Shown: positions 1-6,483, counted from the stretch's first letter. The stretch is 13,608 bases of DNA from an uncultured Lachnospiraceae bacterium (GCA_910587905.1 CAJUOF010000285.1:1-13608), one strand, 5' to 3'. A program made the numbers and translations. The notes: a model not told the origin generated them from the sequence alone.

Positions 1-2
1 AG

Positions 3-377
3 GCGTGCCGGGAGAAGGGAATCTATCTGGCGGCCCAGTGCTGCGAGCATTTGAATCGGGCGGTGATCCTTCCGAAGGAGGCGGCCAAACGGTATGGGTT
101 CCCCATGGTAAACGTGGTGCCTCAGCTAAAAGCCGGGGGTTCCTTTGCGACAGCAGCCTATCATGGGCTTTCTCAGGCAGTGGCTGTGGAGGAAGTGAGG
201 GCACAGGCCGGGATCGACATCGGTGATACTTTGATCGGCATGCATTTGCAGGCGGTGGCTGTGCCGGTGCGGACGAGGGTGAAGGCCATTGGCGGTGCCC
301 ATGTGGTGTGCGCAAGAACCAGGCTAAAATATATCGGAGGAGAGCGGGCGGCCTACTCGGAAAAACTCAGGGGGTAG
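3..377 (+). CDS. ywlG: UPF0340 family protein YwlG (TIGR01440), 3' part
   Basis: This is the C-terminal 124 residues of a gene whose start lies outside the window; reading frame 3 is open from the first base. The visible protein starts near a segment reading YLAAQCCEHLNRAVI and continues with GGSFATAAY, AGIDIGDTLIGMH, AVAVPVR and a final ARTRLKYIGGERAAY. These are the signatures I know from the YwlG/UPF0340 family (about 180 residues in Bacillus subtilis), so roughly 55-60 residues are missing. The family has no assigned biochemical function; in B. subtilis it lies near glyA, so its position next to serine genes here is suggestive only. It ends at a TAG 12 nt before the -35 box of the thrH promoter, so the next genes probably form their own transcription unit. 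The family assignment is confident; the role is unknown. Confidence 0.88.
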   Translation, partial: ACREKGIYLAAQCCEHLNRAVILPKEAAKRYGFPMVNVVPQLKAGGSFATAAYHGLSQAVAVEEVRAQAGIDIGDTLIGMHLQAVAVPVRTRVKAIGGAHVVCARTRLKYIGGERAAYSEKLRG

Positions 378-388
378 GTATCCCTCTA

Positions 389-417
389 TTGCCATTTGGC
401 AAGAAATAGGATATGAT
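389..417 (+). promoter_or_regulatory. Promoter of thrH-sstT with palindrome over the -35 box
   Basis: TTGCCA (389-394) and TATGAT (412-417) are separated by 17 nt, each one mismatch from the sigma-A consensus. The -35 hexamer is the left half of a perfect palindrome, TTGCCA-TT-TGGCAA (389-402), which could be an operator for a repressor that blocks polymerase. The promoter lies in the gap between ywlG and thrH, about 35 nt upstream of the thrH start codon. The promoter call is moderately strong; the operator is inference. Confidence 0.6.
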
Positions 418-451
418 TAAAAACAGGACGATTTTAGGAGGAAGACAGAGA

Positions 452-1060
452 ATGTACATGACTTGTTTGGATTTAGAGGGCGTGCTGGTGCCGGAGATCT
501 GGATTGCGTTTTCTGAGGCCAGCGGCATTCCGGAGCTTAGGCGGACCACCAGGGACGAGCCGGATTATGACAAGCTGATGAACTGGCGGCTGGGAATTTT
601 GAGGGAGCATGGACTGGGCCTCAAGGAAATCCAGGATACCATTGCAAAGATCGAGCCGCTTCCGGGGGCGAAAGAATTTTTGGACGAACTGCGCTCATTC
701 ACCCAGGTGGTGATCCTCAGTGACACGTTCACGGAGTTTGCCGCTCCTCTTATGAAAAAGCTGGGATGGCCCACGCTTCTTTGCAACAGCCTGGAGGTGG
801 CGGAGAGTGGCGAGATCACCGGCTTTCGTATGCGGATTGCAGATTCGAAGTTGAGCACCGTGAAGGCGTTTCAGTCCATCGGATATGAGACCATCGCTGC
901 TGGGGACAGCTACAACGACTTGGCGATGATCCAGGCGGGGAAAGCCGGCTTCCTGTTCCGGAGTACCGACAGGATCAAGGCGGACTATCCGGAGCTTCCG
1001 GCCTTTGAGACTTATGAGGAGTTGATGGCAGGGATCCGGGGAGCTATGGAGGAGCATTGA
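452..1060 (+). CDS. thrH: Bifunctional phosphoserine phosphatase / homoserine phosphotransferase ThrH
   Basis: This cytoplasmic HAD-superfamily enzyme of 202 residues is close to the 205 residues of Pseudomonas ThrH. HAD motif I is DLEG (Asp7 the expected nucleophile, Glu9 in place of the usual second Asp), followed by the ThrH-typical VLVPEIWIAF; motif II is ILSDT around residues 88-92; motif IV is GDSYND at 151-156. Characterised ThrH dephosphorylates phosphoserine, the last step of serine synthesis, and can transfer the phosphate to homoserine. I chose the ATG at 452 because AGGAGG lies at 436-441 and the protein then begins MYMTCLDLEG, as in relatives; an in-frame ATG at 413 would add 13 residues and falls inside the promoter. 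The downstream serine/threonine symporter gene is 39 nt away and probably co-transcribed. Serine phosphatase activity is likely; the transferase activity here is inferred from the family. Confidence 0.9.
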   Translation: MYMTCLDLEGVLVPEIWIAFSEASGIPELRRTTRDEPDYDKLMNWRLGILREHGLGLKEIQDTIAKIEPLPGAKEFLDELRSFTQVVILSDTFTEFAAPLMKKLGWPTLLCNSLEVAESGEITGFRMRIADSKLSTVKAFQSIGYETIAAGDSYNDLAMIQAGKAGFLFRSTDRIKADYPELPAFETYEELMAGIRGAMEEH

Positions 1061-1099
1061 ACTGGCATCTGTTATAAGGAAGGGAAAGGATAAAAGAGT

Positions 1100-2326
1100 A
1101 TGAAAAGTCTTGTTAAGAAGTGGAACAGCATCAGCCTGATCCTGCGGATTCTGGCGGGTATGGTCATCGGTGCAATCCTGGGGCTCGCATTGCCGCAGGC
1201 TTCGGTGACGGCTATTCTGGGCGACGTTTTCGTGGGAGCGCTCAAGGCGATCGCACCGGTGTTAGTGTTCGTACTGGTCATGAGTGCCCTGGCCAACGCC
1301 AGTGTAGGGATCGGCGGACGTTTCCGAACAGTTATCATTCTGTATATGTTGAGCACGCTTTTGGCGGCCGTGGTTGCGGTGGTGGGAAGCTTCCTGTTTC
1401 CCGTCGAGATTCGGCTCAATGTGGCGGCCGCTTCCAATACGCCGCCGGAGGGGATCGGGGAGGTGCTGACGAACCTGATCAACAACATGGTGGCGAACCC
1501 GGTGGCGTCGTTGATGAACGCCAACTATGTGGGAATTTTGTTCTGGGCGATCATTTTTGGACTGGCCCTTAAAAAGCTGGCCTCGGCGGAAACGAAAAAG
1601 CTGGTGACGGATTTTGCCGACATGGTTTCTCAGGCGGTCCGCTGGGTGATCCAGCTTGCGCCTTTTGGCATTCTGGGCCTGGTGTTCCAGACGGTCTCGG
1701 AGAACGGCCTCGGAATTTTTACGGATTATGGGAAGCTCCTGCTTCTTTTGGTGGGATGCATGCTGGCGGTGGCTCTGATCGTGGACCCGCTCATTGCGGC
1801 GATTTTCCTGAAACGGAACCCTTATCCGCTGGTGTTCCGCTGTCTGAAGGAGAGTGGCGTGACGGCCTTTTTCACCAGAAGCTCTGCGGCCAATATTCCG
1901 GTCAATATGGCGCTCTGTGAGAAGCTGGGTCTGGAGCCGGACTTTTATTCTGTGTCCATTCCTTTGGGCGCGACCATCAACATGGACGGTGCGGCCATTA
2001 CCATTACCGTGATGGCTTTGGCGGTGGCGCACACTATGCAGATTCCGGTGGATGTTCCGTCGGCGATTATGCTGAGTCTTCTGGCAACGCTTGGCGCCTG
2101 TGGGGCTTCCGGCGTGGCAGGAGGCTCCCTGCTCCTCATTCCCATGGCCTGTGCCCTTTTCGGCATCAGCAATGACATTGCCATGCAGGCGGTGGCTGTG
2201 GGCTTTATCATCGGCGTGGTGCAGGATTCTCTGGAGACGGCCATCAATTCCAGCGGCGACGTCATGTTTGCGGCGGTGGCGGAATTCCATGACAGGATGA
2301 AACGGGGAGAAGATGTGAAGTTTTAA
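1100..2326 (+). CDS. sstT: Na+/serine-threonine symporter SstT
   Basis: This 408-residue membrane protein of the dicarboxylate/amino acid:cation symporter family (E. coli SstT is 414 residues) should import L-serine and L-threonine with sodium. It is strongly hydrophobic throughout, with about eight membrane segments and two re-entrant hairpins. Family motifs are in order: TRSSAANIPV around 259-268 (hairpin 1, serine-rich), NMDGAA at 294-299 in the unwound TM7 sodium site, GASGVAGGS at 335-343 (hairpin 2), and D376 with NSSGD at 383-387 in TM8, the region that contacts the substrate amino group. RSSAANIPVNM is characteristic of SstT rather than of glutamate or aspartate carriers. The ATG is preceded by a purine-rich AAAGGA. 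It follows thrH by 39 nt with no visible terminator between them, which couples serine synthesis with serine uptake. Confidence in the family and substrate class is high. Confidence 0.93.
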   Translation: MKSLVKKWNSISLILRILAGMVIGAILGLALPQASVTAILGDVFVGALKAIAPVLVFVLVMSALANASVGIGGRFRTVIILYMLSTLLAAVVAVVGSFLFPVEIRLNVAAASNTPPEGIGEVLTNLINNMVANPVASLMNANYVGILFWAIIFGLALKKLASAETKKLVTDFADMVSQAVRWVIQLAPFGILGLVFQTVSENGLGIFTDYGKLLLLLVGCMLAVALIVDPLIAAIFLKRNPYPLVFRCLKESGVTAFFTRSSAANIPVNMALCEKLGLEPDFYSVSIPLGATINMDGAAITITVMALAVAHTMQIPVDVPSAIMLSLLATLGACGASGVAGGSLLLIPMACALFGISNDIAMQAVAVGFIIGVVQDSLETAINSSGDVMFAAVAEFHDRMKRGEDVKF

Positions 2327-2374
2327 ATGCGAGGTTTTAGAATGTGGAGTTTTAGAACCCGAAGTTTCAGGGAC
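2317..2374 (+). repeat. Degenerate 15-bp tandem repeat at the end of sstT
   Basis: Four imperfect copies follow one another: GAAGTTTTAAATGC (2317-2330), GAGGTTTTAGAATGT (2331-2345), GGAGTTTTAGAACCC (2346-2360) and GAAGTTTCAGGGAC (2361-2374). The first copy contains the last codons and TAA stop of sstT, so the array probably arose by duplication of the gene end. No function is evident; it may simply be replication slippage. Confidence 0.55.
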
Positions 2375-2410
2375 AGATTTTCATAGGAAGACAGAAATAT
2401 CGTGGGAACG

Positions 2411-2442
2411 GACAGCCGCTTTACCGGAAGGGAGCGGCTGTC
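2411..2442 (+). other. 10-bp perfect hairpin between sstT and trmO
   Basis: GACAGCCGCT (2411-2420) and AGCGGCTGTC (2433-2442) are perfect complements around a 12-nt loop. No run of T follows on the plus strand, so it is not a standard intrinsic terminator. It ends 17 nt before the trmO start, close enough to affect exposure of the GGGGAGAGG ribosome-binding region. It may end or stabilise the sstT transcript, or modulate trmO translation. Confidence 0.5.
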
Positions 2443-2459
2443 GTCATGGGGAGAGGAAG

Positions 2460-3137
2460 ATGAAGATCATTGCGCACATTGATACGGATTTTGAGGAAAA
2501 GTTCGGTATTCCCAGACAGAGCGGCCTGGTGAAGGAACTGCGGGGACGGATCGTATTCGAGGAAGCTTACCGGTCGGCGGAGGCGGTCCGGGGACTGGAG
2601 GGATTTGACTATATCTGGCTCCTCTGGCAGTTTCAGGGGGTGGACGAGGATCACTGGTCGCCCATGGTGAAGCCGCCTAGACTTGGCGGGAAGACCAGGA
2701 TGGGGGTGTTTGCCACCCGCTCACCGTTTCGCCCCAATGCCATCGGCCTTTCTTCGGTGCGGCTTGAGAAGATCGAGTATACGGAGGAGGGACCGGTGCT
2801 TCTGGTGTCGGGGGCCGATTTGAAGAATCGGACACCCATTTATGACATCAAGCCCTATCTGGCCTATACGGATTCCCACCCGGGGGCCAGGGAGGGGTTT
2901 GCCCGCCGGGGGAGGGAGCATTTTCTTGAGGTGGAGTTTCCGGCGGAGCTTTTGGAACTGTTTCCCAAGGAGAAGCGGGAGGCGCTTCTGGAGGTGCTCA
3001 GACAGGACCCGAGGCCGGGCTACCATGACGATGAATCCCGCAGATATGGTGTGGCTTTTGCCGGGTATGACGTGCGCTTTCGTGTGAAGGAAAATATTCT
3101 GATAGTTTTTGAAGTTGTGCCGTTTCTTGGAACATGA
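2460..3137 (+). CDS. trmO: tRNA (N6-threonylcarbamoyladenosine-37) N6-methyltransferase TrmO
   Basis: This 225-residue protein of the TrmO/TsaA (YaeB) family compares with 235 residues in E. coli. TrmO methylates N6 of t6A at position 37 of ANN-decoding tRNAs, using S-adenosylmethionine bound in an unusual beta-barrel fold. Visible signatures are FDYIWLLWQF near 49-58, then GVFATRSPFRPNAIGLSS at about 82-99, the most conserved block of the family, and GADLKNRTPIYDIKPYL near 118-134. The C-terminal part holds the smaller domain, with DPRPGYH near 182-188. The ATG at 2460 directly follows a GGGGAGAGG ribosome-binding stretch. The gene appears self-contained: a hairpin lies upstream, and the promoter of uraA overlaps its last codons. 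No regulatory signal of its own was convincing. The identification is confident. Confidence 0.92.
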   Translation: MKIIAHIDTDFEEKFGIPRQSGLVKELRGRIVFEEAYRSAEAVRGLEGFDYIWLLWQFQGVDEDHWSPMVKPPRLGGKTRMGVFATRSPFRPNAIGLSSVRLEKIEYTEEGPVLLVSGADLKNRTPIYDIKPYLAYTDSHPGAREGFARRGREHFLEVEFPAELLELFPKEKREALLEVLRQDPRPGYHDDESRRYGVAFAGYDVRFRVKENILIVFEVVPFLGT

Positions 3138-3143
3138 TATAAT
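3115..3143 (+). promoter_or_regulatory. Extended -10 promoter of uraA
   Basis: A perfect TATAAT (3138-3143) is preceded by TG one base upstream (3135-3136), giving the extended -10 motif TGnTATAAT. A weak -35, TTGTGC (3115-3120), sits 17 nt upstream. The -35 and spacer lie inside the last codons of trmO. Transcription would start near 3150, giving a leader of about 80 nt before uraA. Confidence 0.68.
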
Positions 3144-3170
3144 AGGCGGTGGACAATCTGACAACTGTTT

Positions 3171-3209
3171 TGTGCCGGGGAACGACGGCTATGGCGCCGA
3201 GGCGGCACA
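3171..3209 (+). promoter_or_regulatory. Hairpin in the uraA leader
   Basis: TGTGCCG (3171-3177) pairs with CGGCACA (3203-3209), with an inner CGGC/GCCG stem (3185-3188 with 3196-3199). The structure lies in the predicted untranslated leader and ends just before the GGGAGGG ribosome-binding region. No T-run follows, and I do not recognise a PyrR-binding consensus or a purine riboswitch. A role in controlling permease translation is possible but unproven. Confidence 0.35.
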
Positions 3210-3232
3210 GGAAATTTGGGAGGGTATGAGAT

Positions 3233-4489
3233 ATGGAAGGCAGAAAGATTATTCAGGTGGAGGACATGGTTCCGGTGAAGCTTTTGATTCCGCTCAGCAT
3301 TCAGCACATGTTTGCCATGTTTGGTGCTTCGGTGCTGGTGCCGTTTCTGTTCGGGATCAGTCCGGCCATCGTGCTGTTTATGAACGGAGTGGGGACGCTG
3401 ATCTTCATTTTGGTCACAAAGGGGAAGGCTCCGGCTTATTTGGGTTCCAGTTTTGCGTTTCTGGCCCCGGCGGGGATTGTGATCAGCAAGATGGGCTATC
3501 CTTATGCACTGGGCGGCTTTGTGGCGGTGGGCTTCCTCGGCTGTGTGCTGGCGCTTATTATTTATAAGTTCGGTTCTGACTGGATCGACGTCGTGCTTCC
3601 TCCGGCGGCCATGGGTCCGGTGGTGGCTCTCATTGGCCTGGAGCTTTCGGGAAACGCTGCTTCCAATGCAGGGCTTTTGGACGAGGTCATTGACCCGAAG
3701 AATGTCATTGTGTTCCTGGTGACGCTGGGGGTGGCTGTGTTCGGAAACATTTTGTTCCGGGGTTTTTTGTCGGTAATCCCCATTTTGATCGCCGTGATCG
3801 CCGGATATGTGGCGGCCCTTTGCTGCGGGATCATTGACTTTTCCCAGGTGGCGGAGGCCCCGCTTTTTGCCATGCCGAATTTTCAGACGCCGAAGTTTAA
3901 TCTGGAGGCGATTCTGATCATCCTTCCGGTGCTTCTCGTGATCGCTTCGGAGCACATCGGCCATCAGGTGGTCACCAGCAAGATTATCGGGCGGGATTTG
4001 CTGAAGGACCCGGGGCTCCACCGTTCTCTGTTCGGGGATAACTTTTCGACCATGCTTTCGGGGCTGATCGGCTCTGTGCCGACCACCACCTACGGGGAGA
4101 ATATTGGCGTCATGGCGGTGACGAAGGTGTACAGCGTGCGGGTCATTGCCGGGGCGGCCGTGCTCTCGATTGTCTGCTCTTTTGTCGGGAAGCTTTCCAT
4201 GTTGATTCAGACCATTCCCGGCCCGGTCATCGGTGGAATTTCCTTCCTGCTCTATGGGATGATCGGCGCTTCCGGCCTTCGAATTTTGGTGGATTCTAAG
4301 GTGGATTATGGCCGCTCCAGGAACCTGACTTTGACTTCGGTGATTTTTGTGACCGGGCTTTCGGGGATCTCTGTGAATATCGGGCAGATTCAACTTACGG
4401 GTATGGTGCTGGCCTGTGTGGTGGGCATGGTGTTGAGTCTGGCGTTTTATGTGCTGGATCGATTTGGATTGACCAATGATCGGGAGTGA
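3233..4489 (+). CDS. uraA: Uracil/xanthine permease, UraA type (NCS2 family)
   Basis: This 418-residue inner-membrane transporter of the nucleobase-cation symporter 2 family (E. coli UraA is 429 residues) likely imports uracil with a proton for pyrimidine salvage. Key binding-site residues are present: Glu240 and His244 in SEHIGHQ correspond to UraA Glu241 and His245, and Glu289 in TTTYGENIGVM corresponds to UraA Glu290. The N-terminal LSIQHMFAMFGASVLVP is also typical. About 14 membrane segments are expected and the sequence is hydrophobic throughout. The ATG at 3233 follows a GGGAGGG stretch at 3218-3224. The gene is monocistronic in appearance, with its own promoter, and converges on minus-strand genes across the long inverted repeat. 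Uracil is the most likely substrate given UraA-type residues; xanthine cannot be ruled out from sequence alone. Confidence 0.9.
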   Translation: MEGRKIIQVEDMVPVKLLIPLSIQHMFAMFGASVLVPFLFGISPAIVLFMNGVGTLIFILVTKGKAPAYLGSSFAFLAPAGIVISKMGYPYALGGFVAVGFLGCVLALIIYKFGSDWIDVVLPPAAMGPVVALIGLELSGNAASNAGLLDEVIDPKNVIVFLVTLGVAVFGNILFRGFLSVIPILIAVIAGYVAALCCGIIDFSQVAEAPLFAMPNFQTPKFNLEAILIILPVLLVIASEHIGHQVVTSKIIGRDLLKDPGLHRSLFGDNFSTMLSGLIGSVPTTTYGENIGVMAVTKVYSVRVIAGAAVLSIVCSFVGKLSMLIQTIPGPVIGGISFLLYGMIGASGLRILVDSKVDYGRSRNLTLTSVIFVTGLSGISVNIGQIQLTGMVLACVVGMVLSLAFYVLDRFGLTNDRE

Positions 4490-4511
4490 GTGGATGTGAG
4501 GGATGAGTGAC

Positions 4512-4729
4512 GGCCGCCGCACACCGCCCTCCGTCCGGGATCCGCGGTGTTCTTTGACAGACACGTTCGGTTTTACGGATTTCACTGCGCCGCCTAGGGC
4601 AGGCAATTTTACCTCCATCAAACCGGGTCGGCTAAAATTGCCTGCGCTATGCTCGTGAAATCCACAAAACCTCCTATCGTCTGCCAAAGAACACCGCAGC
4701 CTCCGGACGGAGGGCAGTGAGCGGCGGCC
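4512..4729 (-). repeat. Long imperfect inverted repeat / candidate structured RNA element
   Basis: Two arms, 4512-4611 and 4633-4729, are complementary around a 21-nt loop (4612-4632). Paired blocks from the outside in are 9 (GGCCGCCGC), 3, 13 (GCCCTCCGTCCGG), 13 (GCGGTGTTCTTTG), 5, 6, 9 (GGATTTCAC), 3 and 13 (GCAGGCAATTTTA), at least 74 pairs in total. The interruptions are short and mostly symmetric. There is no gene inside and no flanking T-run or target-site duplication. The strand is given as minus because four of the five single or double base differences between the arms would be G-U wobbles in minus-strand RNA. It lies between convergent genes, 22 nt past uraA and 38 nt past the end of the minus-strand 85-aa gene. 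It could be a dispersed palindromic element (MITE- or REP-like), a 3'-end processing or termination structure, or a small RNA. I cannot assign it to a known family. Confidence 0.85.
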
Positions 4730-4767
4730 TGGGTATCGGGGGAGAGGGGAGGCTCTTGCGGGCGGAG

Positions 4768-5025
4768 TCAGCCGGGTACAGCCATGTCGGGCCAGGTGAG
4801 GATCAGGTCTGCGATCTCTTTCTCATAGCCGCCCAGAATGTCTTCGCTTCTTCCAGCACATTTCACGTTGGTTTCGGCGCCCCAGAGGCCGTCGTCAAAG
4901 AATTCCCAGACGTGGTAACGGAGTCCGCGGAATTGAAAATCCAGACTGCCGCAGCCATCTTCCTCTGCATAGTTAAATTGGATTTTTTTGGTTTTCAGGG
5001 CTTGTTGTACCTTTAAAAGCCGCAT
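4768..5025 (-). CDS. Conserved-looking 85-aa protein of unknown function
   Basis: I do not recognise a named domain with certainty. The product is a small acidic, soluble protein without signal peptide or membrane segment. It starts MRLLKVQQALKTKKIQFNY, suggesting a short helix, and continues with a DGCGSLDFQFRGLRYHVWEF beta-rich stretch, then GLWGAETNVKCAGRSEDI, and ends in a likely helix with ILTWPDM. The composition looks like a real folded protein. The start at 5025 has a perfect AGGAGGT six nt upstream, and that site is made from the last two Arg codons and stop of the GH18 gene, so the two are translationally coupled. It is therefore the last gene of the GH18 transcript. Its function could relate to the glycosidase or be unconnected. 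It is convergent with uraA, with the inverted repeat downstream. Confidence 0.8.
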   Translation of the reverse strand: MRLLKVQQALKTKKIQFNYAEEDGCGSLDFQFRGLRYHVWEFFDDGLWGAETNVKCAGRSEDILGGYEKEIADLILTWPDMAVPG

Positions 5026-5029
5026 GGGA

Positions 5030-6397
5030 TTACCTCCTGTTTTCTTTGATTGTCTGTAAAAGGCTTTTCTCCGGGTCGGTGGTGTCCTGGGTGAGCTCCC
5101 AGATCATGATGCCGCCCAGGTTTTCTTTGGCGTATCTGGTTTTTCGGGCGATGGTGTCCACGCCGTTGTAATGGACCTCCATGCCGCTAAAGGCGGTGTG
5201 GTCTTTGCTCCAGGCGCTTGGGTCGCTCTCCAGAATGGTTCCGTAGTCTGCCCAGCCGGGCCTGGAATAGAAGGGGACGCCCAGCACCACTTTGTGGGCG
5301 GGAAGTCCTCTTGTTTCTCTCCAGTAGGTTCCGCAGTCCACGGCGAACTGGTACGGGGAGTGACGCTCGCCGTCACCTCCGTCATAGGCCATGACATTGA
5401 TGAAATCCACGGCGTTTAAGACGGCGTCTGTGTGTGCGGCGGCATCGTAGTAGATGTTGCCGTCGGCGGTGACGCCGCTTAAGACGGCTGCTGTCAGGAG
5501 CTTGCCCCTGGCGTGGAGCTTTTCGGACAGCGTGAGCATCAGAGCTTCATACTGCCTGGCACTGCTGCCGTCGGTCCGGGGATGCTCCCAGTCCATGTCC
5601 ACGCCGTCAAAGCCGTATTCTTCGCACATGGCGAGGATGTTTTCTGCAAGGCGTTCCGTGCCGGTCTCGTCGGCGGTGGCTTCCATGAATACCGGTTCCA
5701 GAGGGACGTCCTGGTAGTTCCAGCCGCCCACCGAGAGCAGTGCCTTGGCCCCGTTTTCGTGGGCCGCACGGACCAGGGCGGAGGCGGTTTCCGGGTTCTC
5801 CAGCTCCCGCAGGCCGCCTTCTTTCGTGGGGATGGCGAAGGCGTAGCAGACGTGGGTCACCACGCCGAAATCCACGGACGAAAGACGGTCCGGCTTCCAG
5901 CTTGGATAGTAACCGACCACCTTGAAGTCCGTCACGTTCGTATTTCCGGGGACGGAGGCGTCCACCGGGACGTTGGCGACTCCGTCCGGCCACACGGCTT
6001 CGCCGTCCAGGATGCCGAGGTCTTCCCAGACGTCGCTGGTGTCCGGCTGTTCTCCCTGGGTCCACCATTTGGCCCGGTAGCGGCGGCCATGGTAGCTTAT
6101 GGTGTCGTTTCCGTTATAGACGGCGGAAGAGTCCCAGGAGGGGACAGAGTCGTTCTTAGCATCTGTGGGATGGCTTTCGGAAGAGGGGGAGACGTCCGGG
6201 GTCCGGTCGGCGGGGGACGTGTCCTGGATGGAAGGGCCGGCGGAAGTCCGGGCAGGGATATCGGTGTCGGATTCCTCCTGGGCGGGCAAGCTGCCGTCTT
6301 CCCTTTGCCGGCCGGCGCACAGCCACAGGGCGGAGGCAAACAGGATGCCGGCGAGAAAGCCGTACAGGATGTGGAGGAATCGCTGTTTTTTATCCAT
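5030..6397 (-). CDS. GH18 family glycoside hydrolase with CBM5/12 chitin-binding module
   Basis: This is an extracytoplasmic enzyme of 455 residues, anchored or secreted. Residues 1-6 (MDKKQR) are charged and 7-29 form one hydrophobic segment; LWLC is not a good lipobox, so a membrane anchor or ordinary signal peptide is likelier than a lipoprotein. A Ser/Pro/Asp-rich linker follows. Residues 85-128 match carbohydrate-binding family 5/12, with NGNDTISYHGRRYRAKWWTQ. The GH18 barrel (about 157-455) has SVGGW at 222-226 and the catalytic DGVDMDWE at 264-271, with Glu271 as the acid, then MAYDGGD and the terminal GIMIWELTQDT. It should hydrolyse beta-1,4-GlcNAc bonds, in chitin or in GlcNAc-containing glycans or cell-wall polymers. 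The ATG at 6397 is chosen over an in-frame ATG at 6460 because AAAGGAGG lies just upstream and the signal segment then starts properly. It has its own promoter and is coupled to the small downstream gene. Confidence 0.9.
   Translation of the reverse strand: MDKKQRFLHILYGFLAGILFASALWLCAGRQREDGSLPAQEESDTDIPARTSAGPSIQDTSPADRTPDVSPSSESHPTDAKNDSVPSWDSSAVYNGNDTISYHGRRYRAKWWTQGEQPDTSDVWEDLGILDGEAVWPDGVANVPVDASVPGNTNVTDFKVVGYYPSWKPDRLSSVDFGVVTHVCYAFAIPTKEGGLRELENPETASALVRAAHENGAKALLSVGGWNYQDVPLEPVFMEATADETGTERLAENILAMCEEYGFDGVDMDWEHPRTDGSSARQYEALMLTLSEKLHARGKLLTAAVLSGVTADGNIYYDAAAHTDAVLNAVDFINVMAYDGGDGERHSPYQFAVDCGTYWRETRGLPAHKVVLGVPFYSRPGWADYGTILESDPSAWSKDHTAFSGMEVHYNGVDTIARKTRYAKENLGGIMIWELTQDTTDPEKSLLQTIKENRR
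5032..5038 (-). promoter_or_regulatory. Ribosome binding site embedded in the GH18 stop region
   Basis: AGGAGGT on the minus strand lies six nt before the ATG of the 85-aa gene and at the same time encodes the last two Arg residues and the first base of the TAA stop of the GH18 gene. Ribosomes finishing the glycosidase would reach the next start directly, so the two products are probably made in a coupled way. Confidence 0.8.
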
Positions 6398-6439
6398 GGG
6401 TCTCTGCCTCCTTTGGGACTGTCTTGATTGGCTGTCTTC

Positions 6440-6468
6440 ATTATATCGTGGGTGCGGCACCGGCGCAA
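6440..6468 (-). promoter_or_regulatory. Promoter of the GH18 gene
   Basis: On the minus strand TTGCGC (6468-6463) and a perfect TATAAT (6445-6440) are separated by exactly 17 nt. It lies in the 86-nt gap between the MATE gene and the GH18 gene, about 43 nt upstream of the chosen ATG. It indicates that the glycosidase can be transcribed independently of the exporter operon, although read-through is not excluded because no terminator is seen in the gap. Confidence 0.65.
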
Positions 6469-6483
6469 TGGAAATTCAGAGAA

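Noticed and set aside
3138..3232. A purine riboswitch or PyrR site in the uraA leader
   Set aside because: I could not find the conserved junction bases of the purine riboswitch or a PyrR-type anti-antiterminator, and no terminator hairpin with a T-run is present.
3020..4687. A 555-codon minus-strand open frame across trmO and uraA
   Set aside because: It is antisense to two well-identified genes, is rich in His, Arg, Lys and Gln without any domain, has no ribosome binding site, and arises from the GC-rich codon bias.
4512..4729. The long inverted repeat as an ordinary intrinsic terminator or insertion sequence
   Set aside because: There is no T-run on either side, the stem is far too long, and no transposase gene or target duplication is present.
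5513..6427. A 304-codon plus-strand open frame opposite the GH18 gene
   Set aside because: It is antisense to a gene with clear catalytic motifs, and its own translation shows no domain.
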